The position numbers were made by a program, and so were the translations under genes. A stretch of DNA of 64,000 nucleotides from Yoonia maritima (GTDB taxonomy: Bacteria; Pseudomonadota; Alphaproteobacteria; Rhodobacterales; Rhodobacteraceae), in assembly GCF_002933395.1 (NCBI RefSeq), contig NZ_PKFN01000013.1, positions 120,345 to 184,344 on the forward strand. The letters run 5' to 3'. The notes under the pieces were generated by a model. The model was not told the DNA's origin. It did no database searches and saw only the letters and a program-made list of their open reading frames with translations. Each line of letters opens with the position of its first letter. The first letter of the stretch is position 1. This document shows, piece after piece, positions 1-9,420 of this stretch.

Positions 1-1002
1 ATCGCGCAGGACTCAGGTTATGTTGGTATCGCGATGCCAACGAAATCATCGGCACGTTGGATCGCTGACGGCGAAAACATGGTGCAGCAGTTTGAAGCCG
101 CCGGATACGAAGTTGATCTGCAATATGCAGAAGACGACATTCCGAACCAACTTGCGCAGATCGAAAACATGATCACCAAGGGCGTTGATGTTTTGGTTAT
201 CGCTGCGATTGATGGCACGACACTGTCGAACGCACTGGCCAACGCCGCGGCGTCCGACATCGAAGTAGTGGCCTATGACCGTCTGATCCGCGACAGCGGC
301 GACGTCAGCTATTATGCGACATTCGATAACTTTAAGGTCGGTGTGCAGCAGGCGACCACGATCGTTGACGGTCTTCAGGAACGCTTTCCAGATGACAAGC
401 CGTGGAACGTCGAACTGTTCGGCGGTAGCCCAGATGATAACAACGCTTACTTCTTCTATGACGGTGGGATGTCGGTTCTTCAGCCTCTGATCGACTCTGG
501 TGATATCGTGATCCAGTCCGGCCAAATGGGCATGGATACTGTTGGTACGTTGCGCTGGGATGGTTCCGTTGCGCAGGCGCGCATGGATAACCTGCTGTCT
601 GCCAACTACACGGATGCGACAATTCACGGTGTTCTGTCGCCTTATGATGGTCTGTCGATTGGTATCCTTTCTTCGCTAAAGGGTGTAGGTTACGGATCTG
701 GCGATATGGCAATGCCGATCGTTTCTGGTCAGGATGCCGAAGTACCTTCTGTAAAATCCATGATCGCAGGCGAACAGTATTCCACAGTGTTTAAAGACAC
801 TCGTGAACTGGCCCGTGTGACTGTTGGTATGGTCGAAGCCCTGTTGAATGACGGAGAGCCTGAAATCAACGACACAACAACATACGACAACGGCGTAAAA
901 GTCGTGCCGTCTTACCTACTAGAGCCTGTCGCAGTGACAGCTGAAAACTGGGAATCTGTTTTGCTTGAAAGCGGCTATTACAGTGCCGACCAAATCGAGT
1001 AA
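1..1002 (+). CDS. chvE: ChvE-type periplasmic sugar-binding protein (5' end cut off by window)
   Basis: Periplasmic solute-binding subunit of an ABC importer for aldoses (galactose, arabinose, glucose or xylose in the family). The frame is open from base 1, so the signal peptide and N-terminus lie outside the window; 333 residues are visible, close to a full mature protein. The visible start ([15 protein letters not shown]) and the segments for sugar contacts ([25 protein letters not shown]) are typical of the periplasmic-binding-protein class I fold of ChvE/XylF proteins. It precedes gguA and gguB, the ATPase and permease it would serve. In Agrobacterium ChvE also signals sugars to VirA; nothing here suggests that role. 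Confidence 0.93.
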   Translation: MAQDSGYVGIAMPTKSSARWIADGENMVQQFEAAGYEVDLQYAEDDIPNQLAQIENMITKGVDVLVIAAIDGTTLSNALANAAASDIEVVAYDRLIRDSGDVSYYATFDNFKVGVQQATTIVDGLQERFPDDKPWNVELFGGSPDDNNAYFFYDGGMSVLQPLIDSGDIVIQSGQMGMDTVGTLRWDGSVAQARMDNLLSANYTDATIHGVLSPYDGLSIGILSSLKGVGYGSGDMAMPIVSGQDAEVPSVKSMIAGEQYSTVFKDTRELARVTVGMVEALLNDGEPEINDTTTYDNGVKVVPSYLLEPVAVTAENWESVLLESGYYSADQIE

Positions 1003-1016
1003 TCAACCGCTCCCGT

Positions 1017-1086
1017 GATGGCGAGTGTTGTTCATGCTTGCCATCAATTTGGTTCCCGCCCGGTCCCCTATTTCAAGGCGGGAACC
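1017..1086 (+). promoter_or_regulatory. Tandem intercistronic stem-loops between chvE and gguA
   Basis: Two hairpins fill the 113-base gap. The first pairs GATGGCGAG (1017-1025) with CTTGCCATC (1037-1045) with one G-T wobble. The second pairs GGTTCCCGCC (1051-1060) with GGCGGGAACC (1077-1086) perfectly around a 16-base loop. Neither is followed by a T-run. Such structures after a binding-protein gene commonly protect its mRNA 3' end and lower downstream expression; that role is inferred here. Confidence 0.6.
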
Positions 1087-1115
1087 ACCTATTCTAGCTC
1101 AGACGAGAGCCTTAA

Positions 1116-2648
1116 ATGTCAACAATTCTAGAAATGCGCGCGATCACCAAGGAATTTCCGGGTGTAAAGGCGCTTGATCAGGTGAGCCTGTCCGTGGCCG
1201 AGGGTGAAATTCATGCCTTGGTCGGCGAAAACGGCGCCGGAAAATCGACCCTAATGAAGGTGCTTTCGGGTGTTTACCCACATGGCACCTATACCGGTGA
1301 TATCGTCTATGACGGTCAGGTCCAAAGCTTTGGCAGCATCCGAGATAGCGAAGACGAAGGTATCATTATTATCCACCAAGAGCTGGCGCTGGTGCCGCTT
1401 TTATCGGTGGCAGAAAACATCTTTCTCGGAAACGAACGTGCCAACCGTGGCGTGATTGATTGGCGCAGCACCCGCAACGGTGCCGCCGAAGTTTTGGCGC
1501 GCGTCGGGCTGGACGAACACCCCGATACGATTGTCGACAACCTTGGCCTAGGCAAACAGCAACTGGTTGAGATCGCAAAGGCGCTATCGAAAAACGTACG
1601 TCTGTTGATTTTGGACGAACCGACATCGTCCCTGAATGAGACCGACAGCGAAAAGCTGTTGGATCTGTTGCTCGAGTTCAAATCGCGGGGCATTACCTCG
1701 ATCTTGATCTCGCATAAACTGAACGAGATTTCCCGCGTTGCTGATACGATTACAGTGATCCGCGACGGTGCTGCGGTGTCGCGTTTGGATTGCAGTGCGG
1801 GCATCAGCGAAGATGATATTATCCGCGATATGGTTGGTCGTTCGCTTGATGACCGCTATCCGCCGCGCATCCCACACGCCCGTGATGAGATCGCGATGGA
1901 GGTCAAAAATTGGTGCGTGACGCATCCGCTTCATGCTGAGCGCGAAGTCGTCAAAGACGTGTCGTTCTACGTCAAAAAAGGCGAAGTGCTAGGCATCGCA
2001 GGGTTGATGGGTGCTGGCCGTACCGAATTGGCGATGTCCCTGTTTGGGCGCAGCTATGGTGCACACATCCGTGGCGAGGTGTCGATCAACGGTGCACCCG
2101 TCCATCTGCCCAATGTGCGCAGCGCGATTAACGCGGGGCTGGCATATGCGACCGAAGATCGGAAAACCTATGGTTTGGTGCTTGATGATACGATCCGGCG
2201 CAATGTTCCATTGGCCAACCTTGAAGGTGTTGCGAATGGGATCGTAGTGAACAACGCCAAAGAGGTTGCTGTCGGAAACCAATATCGTGACCGGCTGAAC
2301 ATCAAATCCAGCTCAATCGAGCAGGAAACGGTGAACCTTTCGGGGGGCAACCAGCAAAAGGTCGTCTTGTCCAAATGGCTGTTTTCCGACCCTGAAGTTC
2401 TGATCCTTGATGAACCGACGCGGGGCATCGACGTTGGCGCAAAATTCGAAATTTACACGGTGATCCGCGAATTGGCCGCATCAGGCAAAGCGATCATCGT
2501 TATCTCTTCTGAATTGCCCGAACTGCTGGGCATCACCGACCGACTTTATGTCATGAACGAAGGCCGCTTTGTCGGTGAAATGCCGACCGAAGACGCGTCG
2601 CAAGAAAAAATCATGGCCACCATCATTAAATCAGGGGACCAGGCATGA
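1116..2648 (+). CDS. gguA: Multiple-sugar ABC transporter ATP-binding protein GguA
   Basis: 510-residue double ABC ATPase of the MglA/XylG/GguA group, which powers sugar import. The first half has Walker [10 protein letters not shown] (residues 37-45) and a Walker B ending [11 protein letters not shown]. The second half has a degenerate Walker A ([10 protein letters not shown]), the signature [15 protein letters not shown] and [15 protein letters not shown]. This pattern of a degenerate second site is normal in monosaccharide importers. The stop overlaps the gguB start by four bases (ATGA), implying coupled translation. Specificity (galactose/arabinose) is inferred from the downstream catabolic genes. 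Confidence 0.95.
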   Translation: MSTILEMRAITKEFPGVKALDQVSLSVAEGEIHALVGENGAGKSTLMKVLSGVYPHGTYTGDIVYDGQVQSFGSIRDSEDEGIIIIHQELALVPLLSVAENIFLGNERANRGVIDWRSTRNGAAEVLARVGLDEHPDTIVDNLGLGKQQLVEIAKALSKNVRLLILDEPTSSLNETDSEKLLDLLLEFKSRGITSILISHKLNEISRVADTITVIRDGAAVSRLDCSAGISEDDIIRDMVGRSLDDRYPPRIPHARDEIAMEVKNWCVTHPLHAEREVVKDVSFYVKKGEVLGIAGLMGAGRTELAMSLFGRSYGAHIRGEVSINGAPVHLPNVRSAINAGLAYATEDRKTYGLVLDDTIRRNVPLANLEGVANGIVVNNAKEVAVGNQYRDRLNIKSSSIEQETVNLSGGNQQKVVLSKWLFSDPEVLILDEPTRGIDVGAKFEIYTVIRELAASGKAIIVISSELPELLGITDRLYVMNEGRFVGEMPTEDASQEKIMATIIKSGDQA

Positions 2649-3853
2649 CCCAGGCAACCACCAACACTACCGACGATCAGCCCAAGATGGAGGTCAAATC
2701 AAGTTTGTCATTCCTACGCAGCCACATGCGCGAATATGGGATTCTGTTTGCGCTTGTCGCGATCATGATCTTCTTTCAGATCACGACGGGCGGCATTTTG
2801 CTAAAGCCAGTCAATCTGACCAACCTGATCCTGCAGAATTCATATATCATCATCATGGCCGTGGGCATGTTGTTGGTCATTGTGGCAGGACATATCGACC
2901 TGTCCGTCGGGTCTGTTATGGGGTTTGTCGGTGCGCTGGCCGCTGTGATGATCGTGAACTGGGATATTCCCTATCCGATTGCTGCTGTGCTTTGCCTGAT
3001 TGCAGGCGGGATCATCGGTATGGCCCAAGGTTTCTGGATCGCCTATCTACGCATTCCATCGTTCATTGTGACTTTGGCGGGGATGCTGGTGTTTAAGGGG
3101 CTGACACTTTGGCTGCTGGCCGGTCAATCCGTTGGTCCATTCCCCAAACAGTTTCAGCTTATTTCGTCAGGGTTCATTCCTGATCTGTTTAACGGCGAGA
3201 ACCTGAACCTGTTTTCACTATTCATCGGTGTTGCTGTGGCATTGTTGATTGTGGGCTTGGCCGTGCGCAGCCGGATGGAGGCCGCAAAGACAGGCAGCAT
3301 CGAAGAACCCATCACATTCTTTGTCGCCAAAAACGGTCTGATCTTTGTTGCTCTGGTCTACATGAGCTGGCTGATGGCCGATTTCCGTGGCTTGCCGAAT
3401 GTGTTCATCGTTATGGCGCTCTTGATCGCGATCTATTCGTTCATCACGTCCCGCACCACGATGGGTCGCCGGATTTACGCTATTGGCGGTAATGAAAAGG
3501 CCGCAATGCTGTCCGGCATCAACAGTAAAAAAATATCATTCCTAACATTTGCCAATATGGGTGTGCTTGCCGCCCTAGCCGGGCTGGTTTTCGCCGCACG
3601 CTTGAACACAGCAACCCCCAAGGCAGGGCTGGGATTCGAGCTTGATGTGATCGCAGCTGTGTTCATTGGCGGCGCGTCGATGGCTGGCGGCGTTGGTACT
3701 GTTGTGGGTGCCGTGATCGGTGCCTTCATCATGGGTGTGATGAACAACGGTATGTCGATCCTGGGGATCGGTATTGACTGGCAGCAGGTGATTAAGGGTC
3801 TCGTGCTTTTGGCCGCGGTTGTCTTTGACGTTCTCAACAAGAAGAAAGGCTGA
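2645..3853 (+). CDS. gguB: Multiple-sugar ABC transporter permease GguB
   Basis: 402-residue membrane permease of the BPD_transp_2 (ribose/xylose/AraH-like) family with many hydrophobic helices. Recognisable segments include [20 protein letters not shown] near residue 80 and the C-terminal block [30 protein letters not shown], the site contacting the ATPase. An extra hydrophilic stretch around residues 210-225 is common in XylH/GguB-type proteins, which are longer than RbsC. It overlaps gguA by ATGA and gguC begins four bases after its stop, so it lies in one operon. Confidence 0.95.
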   Translation: MTQATTNTTDDQPKMEVKSSLSFLRSHMREYGILFALVAIMIFFQITTGGILLKPVNLTNLILQNSYIIIMAVGMLLVIVAGHIDLSVGSVMGFVGALAAVMIVNWDIPYPIAAVLCLIAGGIIGMAQGFWIAYLRIPSFIVTLAGMLVFKGLTLWLLAGQSVGPFPKQFQLISSGFIPDLFNGENLNLFSLFIGVAVALLIVGLAVRSRMEAAKTGSIEEPITFFVAKNGLIFVALVYMSWLMADFRGLPNVFIVMALLIAIYSFITSRTTMGRRIYAIGGNEKAAMLSGINSKKISFLTFANMGVLAALAGLVFAARLNTATPKAGLGFELDVIAAVFIGGASMAGGVGTVVGAVIGAFIMGVMNNGMSILGIGIDWQQVIKGLVLLAAVVFDVLNKKKG

Positions 3854-3857
3854 TCAG

Positions 3858-4841
3858 ATGCTGATTTCACAATACCGCAAGGCTGATGGCCGTACTCAAA
3901 TCGTTGCTCGTGATGGCACCGAAGCATTCGAAGTCAATTCGGATCAATCGCTTTACGAAATGGCGATGGATTGCGCCGCGAGCGGCCAAACCTTGCATGG
4001 TCACATTTCAAATGTTGGTCTTGGCGCAGCCGTTGATCTAGAGGCGCTTTATGCCGCAGGTAGCCTGCTACCACCGCTTACCCATCCCGATCCTGCACAT
4101 TTGCATCTAACGGGAACGGGTTTAACCCATCTTGGGTCTGCGTCAACGCGCGCTTCGATGCATGCAAAGGCCGACGAAGAAACAGATTCCATGAAGATGT
4201 TTCGTATGGGCGTCGAAAGCGGCAAGCCTGATGCTGGGCAGGTCGGTGTGCAGCCTGAATGGTTCTACAAAGGCACAGGTGCCGCACTGGTCGCGCCCGG
4301 TGCACCTTTGGTATCACCATCATTTGCTTTGGATGGGGGGGAAGAACCTGAATTAGCTGGTCTTTATATCATTGGTGCAGACGGCACGCCGTTCCGGTTG
4401 GGCTTTGCGCTTGCTAATGAATTCTCGGATCATGTGACTGAACGGCAGAACTATCTGTACCTTGCGCATTCCAAATTGCGCCCGTGTTCTGTTGGACCCG
4501 AGATGTTGATCGGTGACCTGCCAGATAGCGTAGAGGGCACAAGCAAAATCACCCGAGGCGATACCGTGCTATTCGAAAAGCCATTTTTATCGGGCGAAAC
4601 GAACATGTCGCACACGATTGCCAACCTTGAACATCACCATTTCAAATACGACGTGTTCTGTCAGCCTGGCGATGTGCATGTGCACATGTTTGGCACGGCG
4701 ACCCTGTCGTTTGCCGATGGCATTGTCCCCCAAGATGGCGATGTTTTTGAAATCAACGCGCCTGATTTCGGCCTGCCATTGCGCAATTCCCTTTCGACCA
4801 CCCCCGCGGTTAACGGCGCTGTTGCCGTCCGTAAACTGTAG
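3858..4841 (+). CDS. gguC: GguC / AraD1-family FAH-fold protein, probable 2-keto-3-deoxy sugar-acid dehydratase
   Basis: 327-residue protein resembling GguC and the AraD1 group of the fumarylacetoacetate-hydrolase superfamily. An acidic stretch late in the protein (DVHVHMFGTATLSFADG) fits the C-terminal FAH fold. Related FAH proteins dehydrate 2-keto-3-deoxypentonates to 2,5-dioxovalerate (alpha-ketoglutarate semialdehyde). That step is otherwise unfilled between the upstream transporter and the downstream sugar-acid dehydratase and aldehyde dehydrogenase, so context supports this role. The start is the ATG four bases after the gguB stop. A longer in-frame start inside gguB at 3819 is unlikely because it would overlap 35 bases. 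Confidence 0.85.
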   Translation: MLISQYRKADGRTQIVARDGTEAFEVNSDQSLYEMAMDCAASGQTLHGHISNVGLGAAVDLEALYAAGSLLPPLTHPDPAHLHLTGTGLTHLGSASTRASMHAKADEETDSMKMFRMGVESGKPDAGQVGVQPEWFYKGTGAALVAPGAPLVSPSFALDGGEEPELAGLYIIGADGTPFRLGFALANEFSDHVTERQNYLYLAHSKLRPCSVGPEMLIGDLPDSVEGTSKITRGDTVLFEKPFLSGETNMSHTIANLEHHHFKYDVFCQPGDVHVHMFGTATLSFADGIVPQDGDVFEINAPDFGLPLRNSLSTTPAVNGAVAVRKL

Positions 4842-4851
4842 GAGCCAGTAA

Positions 4852-6594
4852 ATGACTTTTATCCCCGCCGAATGGCCCCGCAAGCTACGTTCCCAAGAAT
4901 GGTACGGCGGGAACTCTCGTGATAATATCTATCACCGTGGCTGGTTGAAGAACCAAGGTTATCCGCATGATCTGTTCGACGGACGACCCGTTATTGGCAT
5001 CTTAAACACATGGTCTGAACTAACCCCATGCAACGGCCATCTGCGTGAACTGGCCGAAAAAGTCAAAGCCGGGATTTGGGAGGCAGGCGGTTTCCCTGTT
5101 GAGGTGCCTGTGTTTTCAGCGTCAGAAAACACGTTCCGCCCCACTGCGATGATGTACCGCAACCTTGCTGCGATGGCGGTAGAAGAAGTCATGCGCGCTC
5201 AGCCGATTGACGGTGCCGTTCTTTTGGTCGGATGTGACAAGACAACGCCTAGCCTGATGATGGGTGCCGCTAGCACTGACATTCCGTCTATCGTTGTGAC
5301 CGGCGGACCAATGTTGAACGGTTGGTTCCGTGGCGAACGTGTCGGATCGGGCACCGCGCTTTGGCAAATGTCCGAAGACATCAAAGCCGGTAAAATGTCC
5401 CAAGAAGATTTTCTTGAGGCCGAGCAAGCCATGAGCCGTTCATCGGGTACATGTAATACGATGGGCACAGCATCGACCATGGCATCAATGGCCGAGGCGC
5501 TGGGTATGGCACTGTCAGGGAACGCGGCAATTCCCGGCGTTGATAGCCGCCGCAAGGTGATGGCACAGATGACGGGTCGCCGGATCGTACAGATGGTCAA
5601 AGATGATCTGAAACCATCTGACATTTTGACCAAAGAAGCGTTTGAAAACGCTATCCGCACCAATGGCGCAATCGGCGGTTCGACCAACGCAGTAATCCAC
5701 CTTCTCGCGCTTGCTGGTCGGGTCGAAGTTGATCTGACGCTAGATGATTGGGATCGTTGCGGACGTGACGTTCCGACGATTGTGAACCTGATGCCATCGG
5801 GCAAATACCTGATGGAGGAATTCTTTTATGCGGGTGGTCTGCCTGTTGTTTTAAAACGCCTGGGCGAGGCAGGGTTGTTGCACAAAGACGCTCTGACTGT
5901 ATCCGGTGATGCTATCTGGGACGAAGTCAAAGACGCGACCAACTGGAATGCAGACGTTATTCTGCCCGTCGAAAAAGCGCTTGCCGCGTCTGGCGGGATT
6001 GCCGTGCTAAAGGGAAACCTTGCGCCGAACGGGGCGGTCCTCAAACCCTCGGCAGCCAGCCCACATCTGATGAAACATCGCGGCCGCGCTGTCGTGTTCG
6101 AAGACATCGACGACTATAAGGCCAAGATCAACGATGACACGCTGGATATCGACGAAAACTGCGTGATGGTCCTGAAAAACTGCGGGCCAAAGGGTTATCC
6201 CGGTATGTCCGAGGTCGGCAACATGGGGCTACCGCCCAAGGTGCTGAAGAAAGGGATTACCGATATGGTTCGTATCTCTGACGCGCGCATGTCTGGCACT
6301 GCATATGGCACCGTTGTTTTGCACACGACGCCTGAAGCGGCAGCAGGTGGCCCGCTGGCCGTCGTTCAAAACGGAGACATGATTGAACTGGACGTCGAAG
6401 CACGGCGCGTTCACCTTGATATCAGCGACGAAGAATTGGCCGCCCGGCTGGCTGCGTGGCAAGCCCCGAAAAACGGTGTGGTCGGCGGCTACACACGCAT
6501 GTATCTCGATCATGTCGAAGGTGCGGACACTGGTGCGGACTTTGACGTTCTCAAAGGACAACGTGGAAACGAGGTACCCCGTGACAGCCACTAA
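4852..6594 (+). CDS. IlvD/Edd-family sugar-acid dehydratase (probable L-arabonate/galactonate dehydratase)
   Basis: 580-residue Fe-S dehydratase of the IlvD/Edd family, which removes water from an aldonic acid to give a 2-keto-3-deoxy acid. Cysteine motifs expected for the cluster are visible: TPCNGH near residue 60, VGCDKTTPS near 127 and SGTCNTMGTAST near 200. The length and the sugar operon argue for an aldonate dehydratase rather than dihydroxy-acid dehydratase of valine synthesis, because transporter, sugar dehydrogenase and semialdehyde dehydrogenase flank it. Substrate choice between L-arabonate, D-xylonate and galactonate cannot be read from sequence alone. The next gene starts 14 bases before its stop. 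Confidence 0.9.
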   Translation: MTFIPAEWPRKLRSQEWYGGNSRDNIYHRGWLKNQGYPHDLFDGRPVIGILNTWSELTPCNGHLRELAEKVKAGIWEAGGFPVEVPVFSASENTFRPTAMMYRNLAAMAVEEVMRAQPIDGAVLLVGCDKTTPSLMMGAASTDIPSIVVTGGPMLNGWFRGERVGSGTALWQMSEDIKAGKMSQEDFLEAEQAMSRSSGTCNTMGTASTMASMAEALGMALSGNAAIPGVDSRRKVMAQMTGRRIVQMVKDDLKPSDILTKEAFENAIRTNGAIGGSTNAVIHLLALAGRVEVDLTLDDWDRCGRDVPTIVNLMPSGKYLMEEFFYAGGLPVVLKRLGEAGLLHKDALTVSGDAIWDEVKDATNWNADVILPVEKALAASGGIAVLKGNLAPNGAVLKPSAASPHLMKHRGRAVVFEDIDDYKAKINDDTLDIDENCVMVLKNCGPKGYPGMSEVGNMGLPPKVLKKGITDMVRISDARMSGTAYGTVVLHTTPEAAAGGPLAVVQNGDMIELDVEARRVHLDISDEELAARLAAWQAPKNGVVGGYTRMYLDHVEGADTGADFDVLKGQRGNEVPRDSH

Positions 6595-7507
6595 GATTGC
6601 CATTCTCGGCGTGGGCAAAATTGCCTGCGATCAACATATCCCAGCGATTGCTGGTAACGAAACGATGGAGCTTGCCGCGACGGTCAGCCGTTCAGGCGGT
6701 GTTGATGGCGTGGATAACTATGCTGATATCGACGCGCTGACTGCGGAGCGTTCGGATATCACCGCGCTATCGCTGTGTATGCCGCCGCAGCCACGCTATG
6801 ACATCGCGGTCAAATCGTTGATGGCGGGCAAGCATACGATGCTTGAAAAACCACCCGGCGCGACGGTGTCTGAGGTTCTGAAGCTTGAAAAACTGGCCAA
6901 GGCAAAGGGCGTGACCCTATTTGCGACATGGCATTCACGTTACGCCGCTGGCGTCGCAGCCGCACGTGGTTGGCTGTCTGATCGGCAGATCACCTCGGTT
7001 CAAATCGACTGGAAAGAAGACGTGCGCCGCTGGCATCCCGGCCAAGACTGGATCTGGGAAGCAGGCGGTCTGGGCGTGTTTGATCCCGGCATCAATGCAT
7101 TGTCGATCATGACAGAAATCCTGCCGAACCCCGTGCACCTGACCGCATCGACGCTGTCTTTTCCGGAAAACCGTGCAACGCCAATTGCGGCTGATCTGAC
7201 CTTTGCTGGCCCGGCAGGGATGACTGTCAAAGCTGATTTTGACTGGCGCCAAGAAGGCCCACAAACGTGGAATATCACGGTCGAAACCACCGAAGGCACG
7301 CTAAAGCTGACAGATGGTGGTGCGGCGCTGACTATCAACGGCGCTGTTCAGACCGTTCCAGACGCTGGCGAATATCCCGGCTTATATCACCGTTTTGCCG
7401 AATTGATCGAAGCAGGTCATTCAGATGTAGATATCAGCCCGCTTTTGCATGTGGCTGACGCCTTCATGCTGGGTGACCGAAAAACAGTCGCGCCCTTTCA
7501 TGAATGA
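6581..7507 (+). CDS. Gfo/Idh/MocA-family sugar dehydrogenase (galactose/L-arabinose 1-dehydrogenase-like)
   Basis: 308-residue NAD(P)-dependent oxidoreductase oxidising an aldose at C1 to the lactone. An N-terminal Rossmann fold with AILGVGKIACDQHIPAI (residues 5-21) is followed by the family's EKPPGATVSEV motif near residue 90. The start is taken as GTG 6581, giving VTATKIAILGVG with 14 bases of overlap with the dehydratase gene; further upstream codons would lie deep inside that gene and encode unrelated sequence. Homologues are annotated D-galactose 1-dehydrogenase, and many also accept L-arabinose. No lactonase gene is present in the visible operon. Confidence 0.88.
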   Translation: MTATKIAILGVGKIACDQHIPAIAGNETMELAATVSRSGGVDGVDNYADIDALTAERSDITALSLCMPPQPRYDIAVKSLMAGKHTMLEKPPGATVSEVLKLEKLAKAKGVTLFATWHSRYAAGVAAARGWLSDRQITSVQIDWKEDVRRWHPGQDWIWEAGGLGVFDPGINALSIMTEILPNPVHLTASTLSFPENRATPIAADLTFAGPAGMTVKADFDWRQEGPQTWNITVETTEGTLKLTDGGAALTINGAVQTVPDAGEYPGLYHRFAELIEAGHSDVDISPLLHVADAFMLGDRKTVAPFHE

Positions 7508-7522
7508 ACCAAAGGACCAACC

Positions 7523-9046
7523 ATGACCGATACAACTCTTACCGGACAACATCTGATCGCTGGCGAATGGGTCGATGGCGGTACGCCGTTCCAATCTGAT
7601 CCCGCGAGCGGCGAAGTTATGACCGTTCTTTGTGGCGGGCAAGCCGAAGTAGATGCCGCCGTGCAAGCGGCTGAAGACGCGTATCTGACATATGGTTGGA
7701 GCACACGTGAAACACGCGCGGAGTTTCTTGAGGCGATTGCTGAAGAAATCGACGCGCGTGGCGATCAGCTGACGGCAATTGGTCACGCCGAAACTGGCCT
7801 GCCAGAGGCCCGTTTGCAGGGCGAACGCGGCCGTACATGCGGCCAGCTTCGTTTATTCGCGGACCACATCCGTAAGGGTGACTATCTTGACCGACGTCAT
7901 GATGTTGCACTGCCGGATCGTGCTCCACTTCCACGTCCTGACCTGCGCATGATCCAACGACCAATCGGCCCTGTCGGCGTGTTTGGGGCCTCAAACTTCC
8001 CACTCGCGTTTTCAACAGCTGGTGGCGATACGGCATCTGCGCTGGCTGCAGGCTGCCCGGTTGTGTTCAAGGGTCACCCCGGTCACCCCGGTACCGGCGA
8101 ATTGGTTGCCCGCGCGATTGACGCGGCAATAAAACGGACTGGCATGCCTGCTGGAACATTTGGTTTCGTGCAATCCAACACGAACGAAGCGGGCGAAGCA
8201 TTAGTTCGCCACCCGCTAATCCGCGCGGTTGGTTTTACTGGATCATATGGCGGCGGCAAAGCGTTGTTCGATATCGCAATATCACGCCCTGAACCGATCC
8301 CGTTCTTCGGCGAACTTGGTGCGATCAACCCAGTATTCGTAATGGATAACGCCTTGGCCACACGTGGCGATGACATCGCCAAAGGCTGGGCAGCATCGCT
8401 GACCATGGGGGTGGGGCAATTCTGCACAAACCCCGGCGTTGTGATTTTGGCGGCAGGTGATGCGGCTGAACAATTCGCAACGACGGCTGCCGCGGCCTTG
8501 GGTGATGTTGCACCTCAAGTCATGCTGACCGATGGAACCGCAGCTGCCTATGGCCGTGGGGTTCAGGCATTGGCGGATGCTGGTGTCGCAACTGCGCTGA
8601 ACACCCCTGCTGACGCCCCCGCCCGCTGCGCCGCCCCTGCTGCGTTCCGCGTATCCGGTGCTGACTGGCTTGCGCATCCTGAGCTTGCGCATGAAGTATT
8701 TGGACCGGCAGGCATTCTAATTTTCGCCAACGACGCAGCCGAACGGCAAAAAATAGCAACCCAGCTCGATGGTCAGCTTACTGTCACGCTGCAAATGGAC
8801 GATGCTGACACCGACGCAGCCCGGCCATTGATGCCGATCTTTGAACGCAAAGCCGGCCGTATTTTGGTGAACGGTTTCCCCACGGGGGTCGAAGTGGCCG
8901 ATGCTATGGTGCACGGTGGGCCTTTCCCAGCATCGACGAATTTCGGGGCAACTAGTGTTGGAACCATGGCGATCCGGAGGTTCGTAAGACCAGTCTGTTT
9001 CCAAGGAATACCAGAAGCACTGCTTCCTGCAGATTTGCGGGGCTAA
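7523..9046 (+). CDS. NADP-dependent aldehyde dehydrogenase (2,5-dioxovalerate / alpha-ketoglutarate semialdehyde dehydrogenase)
   Basis: 507-residue aldehyde dehydrogenase of the ketoglutarate semialdehyde group. The cofactor region GPVGVFGASNFPLAFSTAG lies near residue 150, the general-base segment FFGELGAINPVF near 260, and the nucleophile is Cys301 in GVGQFCTNPG. The terminal step of oxidative pentose breakdown makes 2-oxoglutarate, which enters the TCA cycle. It follows the sugar dehydrogenase by 15 bases with an AAGGACC-like ribosome site, and an intrinsic terminator lies 45 bases after its stop, so it closes the operon. Confidence 0.92.
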   Translation: MTDTTLTGQHLIAGEWVDGGTPFQSDPASGEVMTVLCGGQAEVDAAVQAAEDAYLTYGWSTRETRAEFLEAIAEEIDARGDQLTAIGHAETGLPEARLQGERGRTCGQLRLFADHIRKGDYLDRRHDVALPDRAPLPRPDLRMIQRPIGPVGVFGASNFPLAFSTAGGDTASALAAGCPVVFKGHPGHPGTGELVARAIDAAIKRTGMPAGTFGFVQSNTNEAGEALVRHPLIRAVGFTGSYGGGKALFDIAISRPEPIPFFGELGAINPVFVMDNALATRGDDIAKGWAASLTMGVGQFCTNPGVVILAAGDAAEQFATTAAAALGDVAPQVMLTDGTAAAYGRGVQALADAGVATALNTPADAPARCAAPAAFRVSGADWLAHPELAHEVFGPAGILIFANDAAERQKIATQLDGQLTVTLQMDDADTDAARPLMPIFERKAGRILVNGFPTGVEVADAMVHGGPFPASTNFGATSVGTMAIRRFVRPVCFQGIPEALLPADLRG

Positions 9047-9055
9047 GATAGGATG

Positions 9056-9078
9056 ATTCTGGCGGACATCGCCAGGAT
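9056..9078 (+). other. Stem-loop just after the aldehyde dehydrogenase gene
   Basis: ATTCTGGCG (9056-9064) pairs with CGCCAGGAT (9070-9078) with one wobble around a five-base loop. No T-run follows, so it is more likely an mRNA 3'-end stabilising hairpin preceding the true terminator at 9092-9130. Confidence 0.5.
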
Positions 9079-9091
9079 CACGCAAATTCCA

Positions 9092-9130
9092 GCGCTACGA
9101 TAGACGCAAACCTATTGTGGCGCTTTTTTT
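9092..9130 (+). terminator. Rho-independent terminator of the sugar operon
   Basis: GCGCTACGATAG (9092-9103) pairs with CTATTGTGGCGC (9112-9123), a 12-base-pair stem with two G-T wobbles and an eight-base loop, followed immediately by seven T residues (9124-9130). This is a textbook intrinsic terminator for the plus-strand operon. Confidence 0.9.
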
Positions 9131-9169
9131 GTGCACGTTCGCGATTGTTATCTGTCGGGGAAAACGACT

Positions 9170-9256
9170 TGGTGCCCAGGAGAGGACTCGAACCTCCACG
9201 TCCATACAGACACCAGCACCTGAAGCTGGCGCGTCTACCAATTCCGCCACCTGGGC
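9170..9256 (-). tRNA. tRNA-Leu (CAG)
   Basis: Read on the minus strand, the acceptor stem GCCCAGG/CCTGGGC encloses a D-arm with GAATTGGTAGACGC, an anticodon stem CCAGC/GCTGG with loop TTCAGGT (anticodon CAG), a long variable arm typical of class II tRNAs, and the T-arm containing GGTTCGAGTCC. The 3' ACCA is encoded. It decodes CUG. It faces the sugar operon terminator; no integrase or duplicated 3' end suggests use as an integration site. Confidence 0.97.
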
Positions 9257-9420
9257 AGGTGTCGTAGGGGGCGATTTAAGGTGGTGGCGCGGTGCTGTCA
9301 ACGCGATTCGACTGGAAAAATGCGATAGTTAAAGGAACGTAGCATGAAACCTTTCAAATGCGGCTTGTCTGGCAATAGGTGGCCGGGTAAACCGTGGCAA
9401 ACGAGCAAAGAGGCCTTGCC

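Noticed and set aside
9170..9256. tRNA-Leu as an integration site for a mobile element
   Set aside because: No integrase, no duplicated tRNA 3' end and no compositional change were seen on either side.
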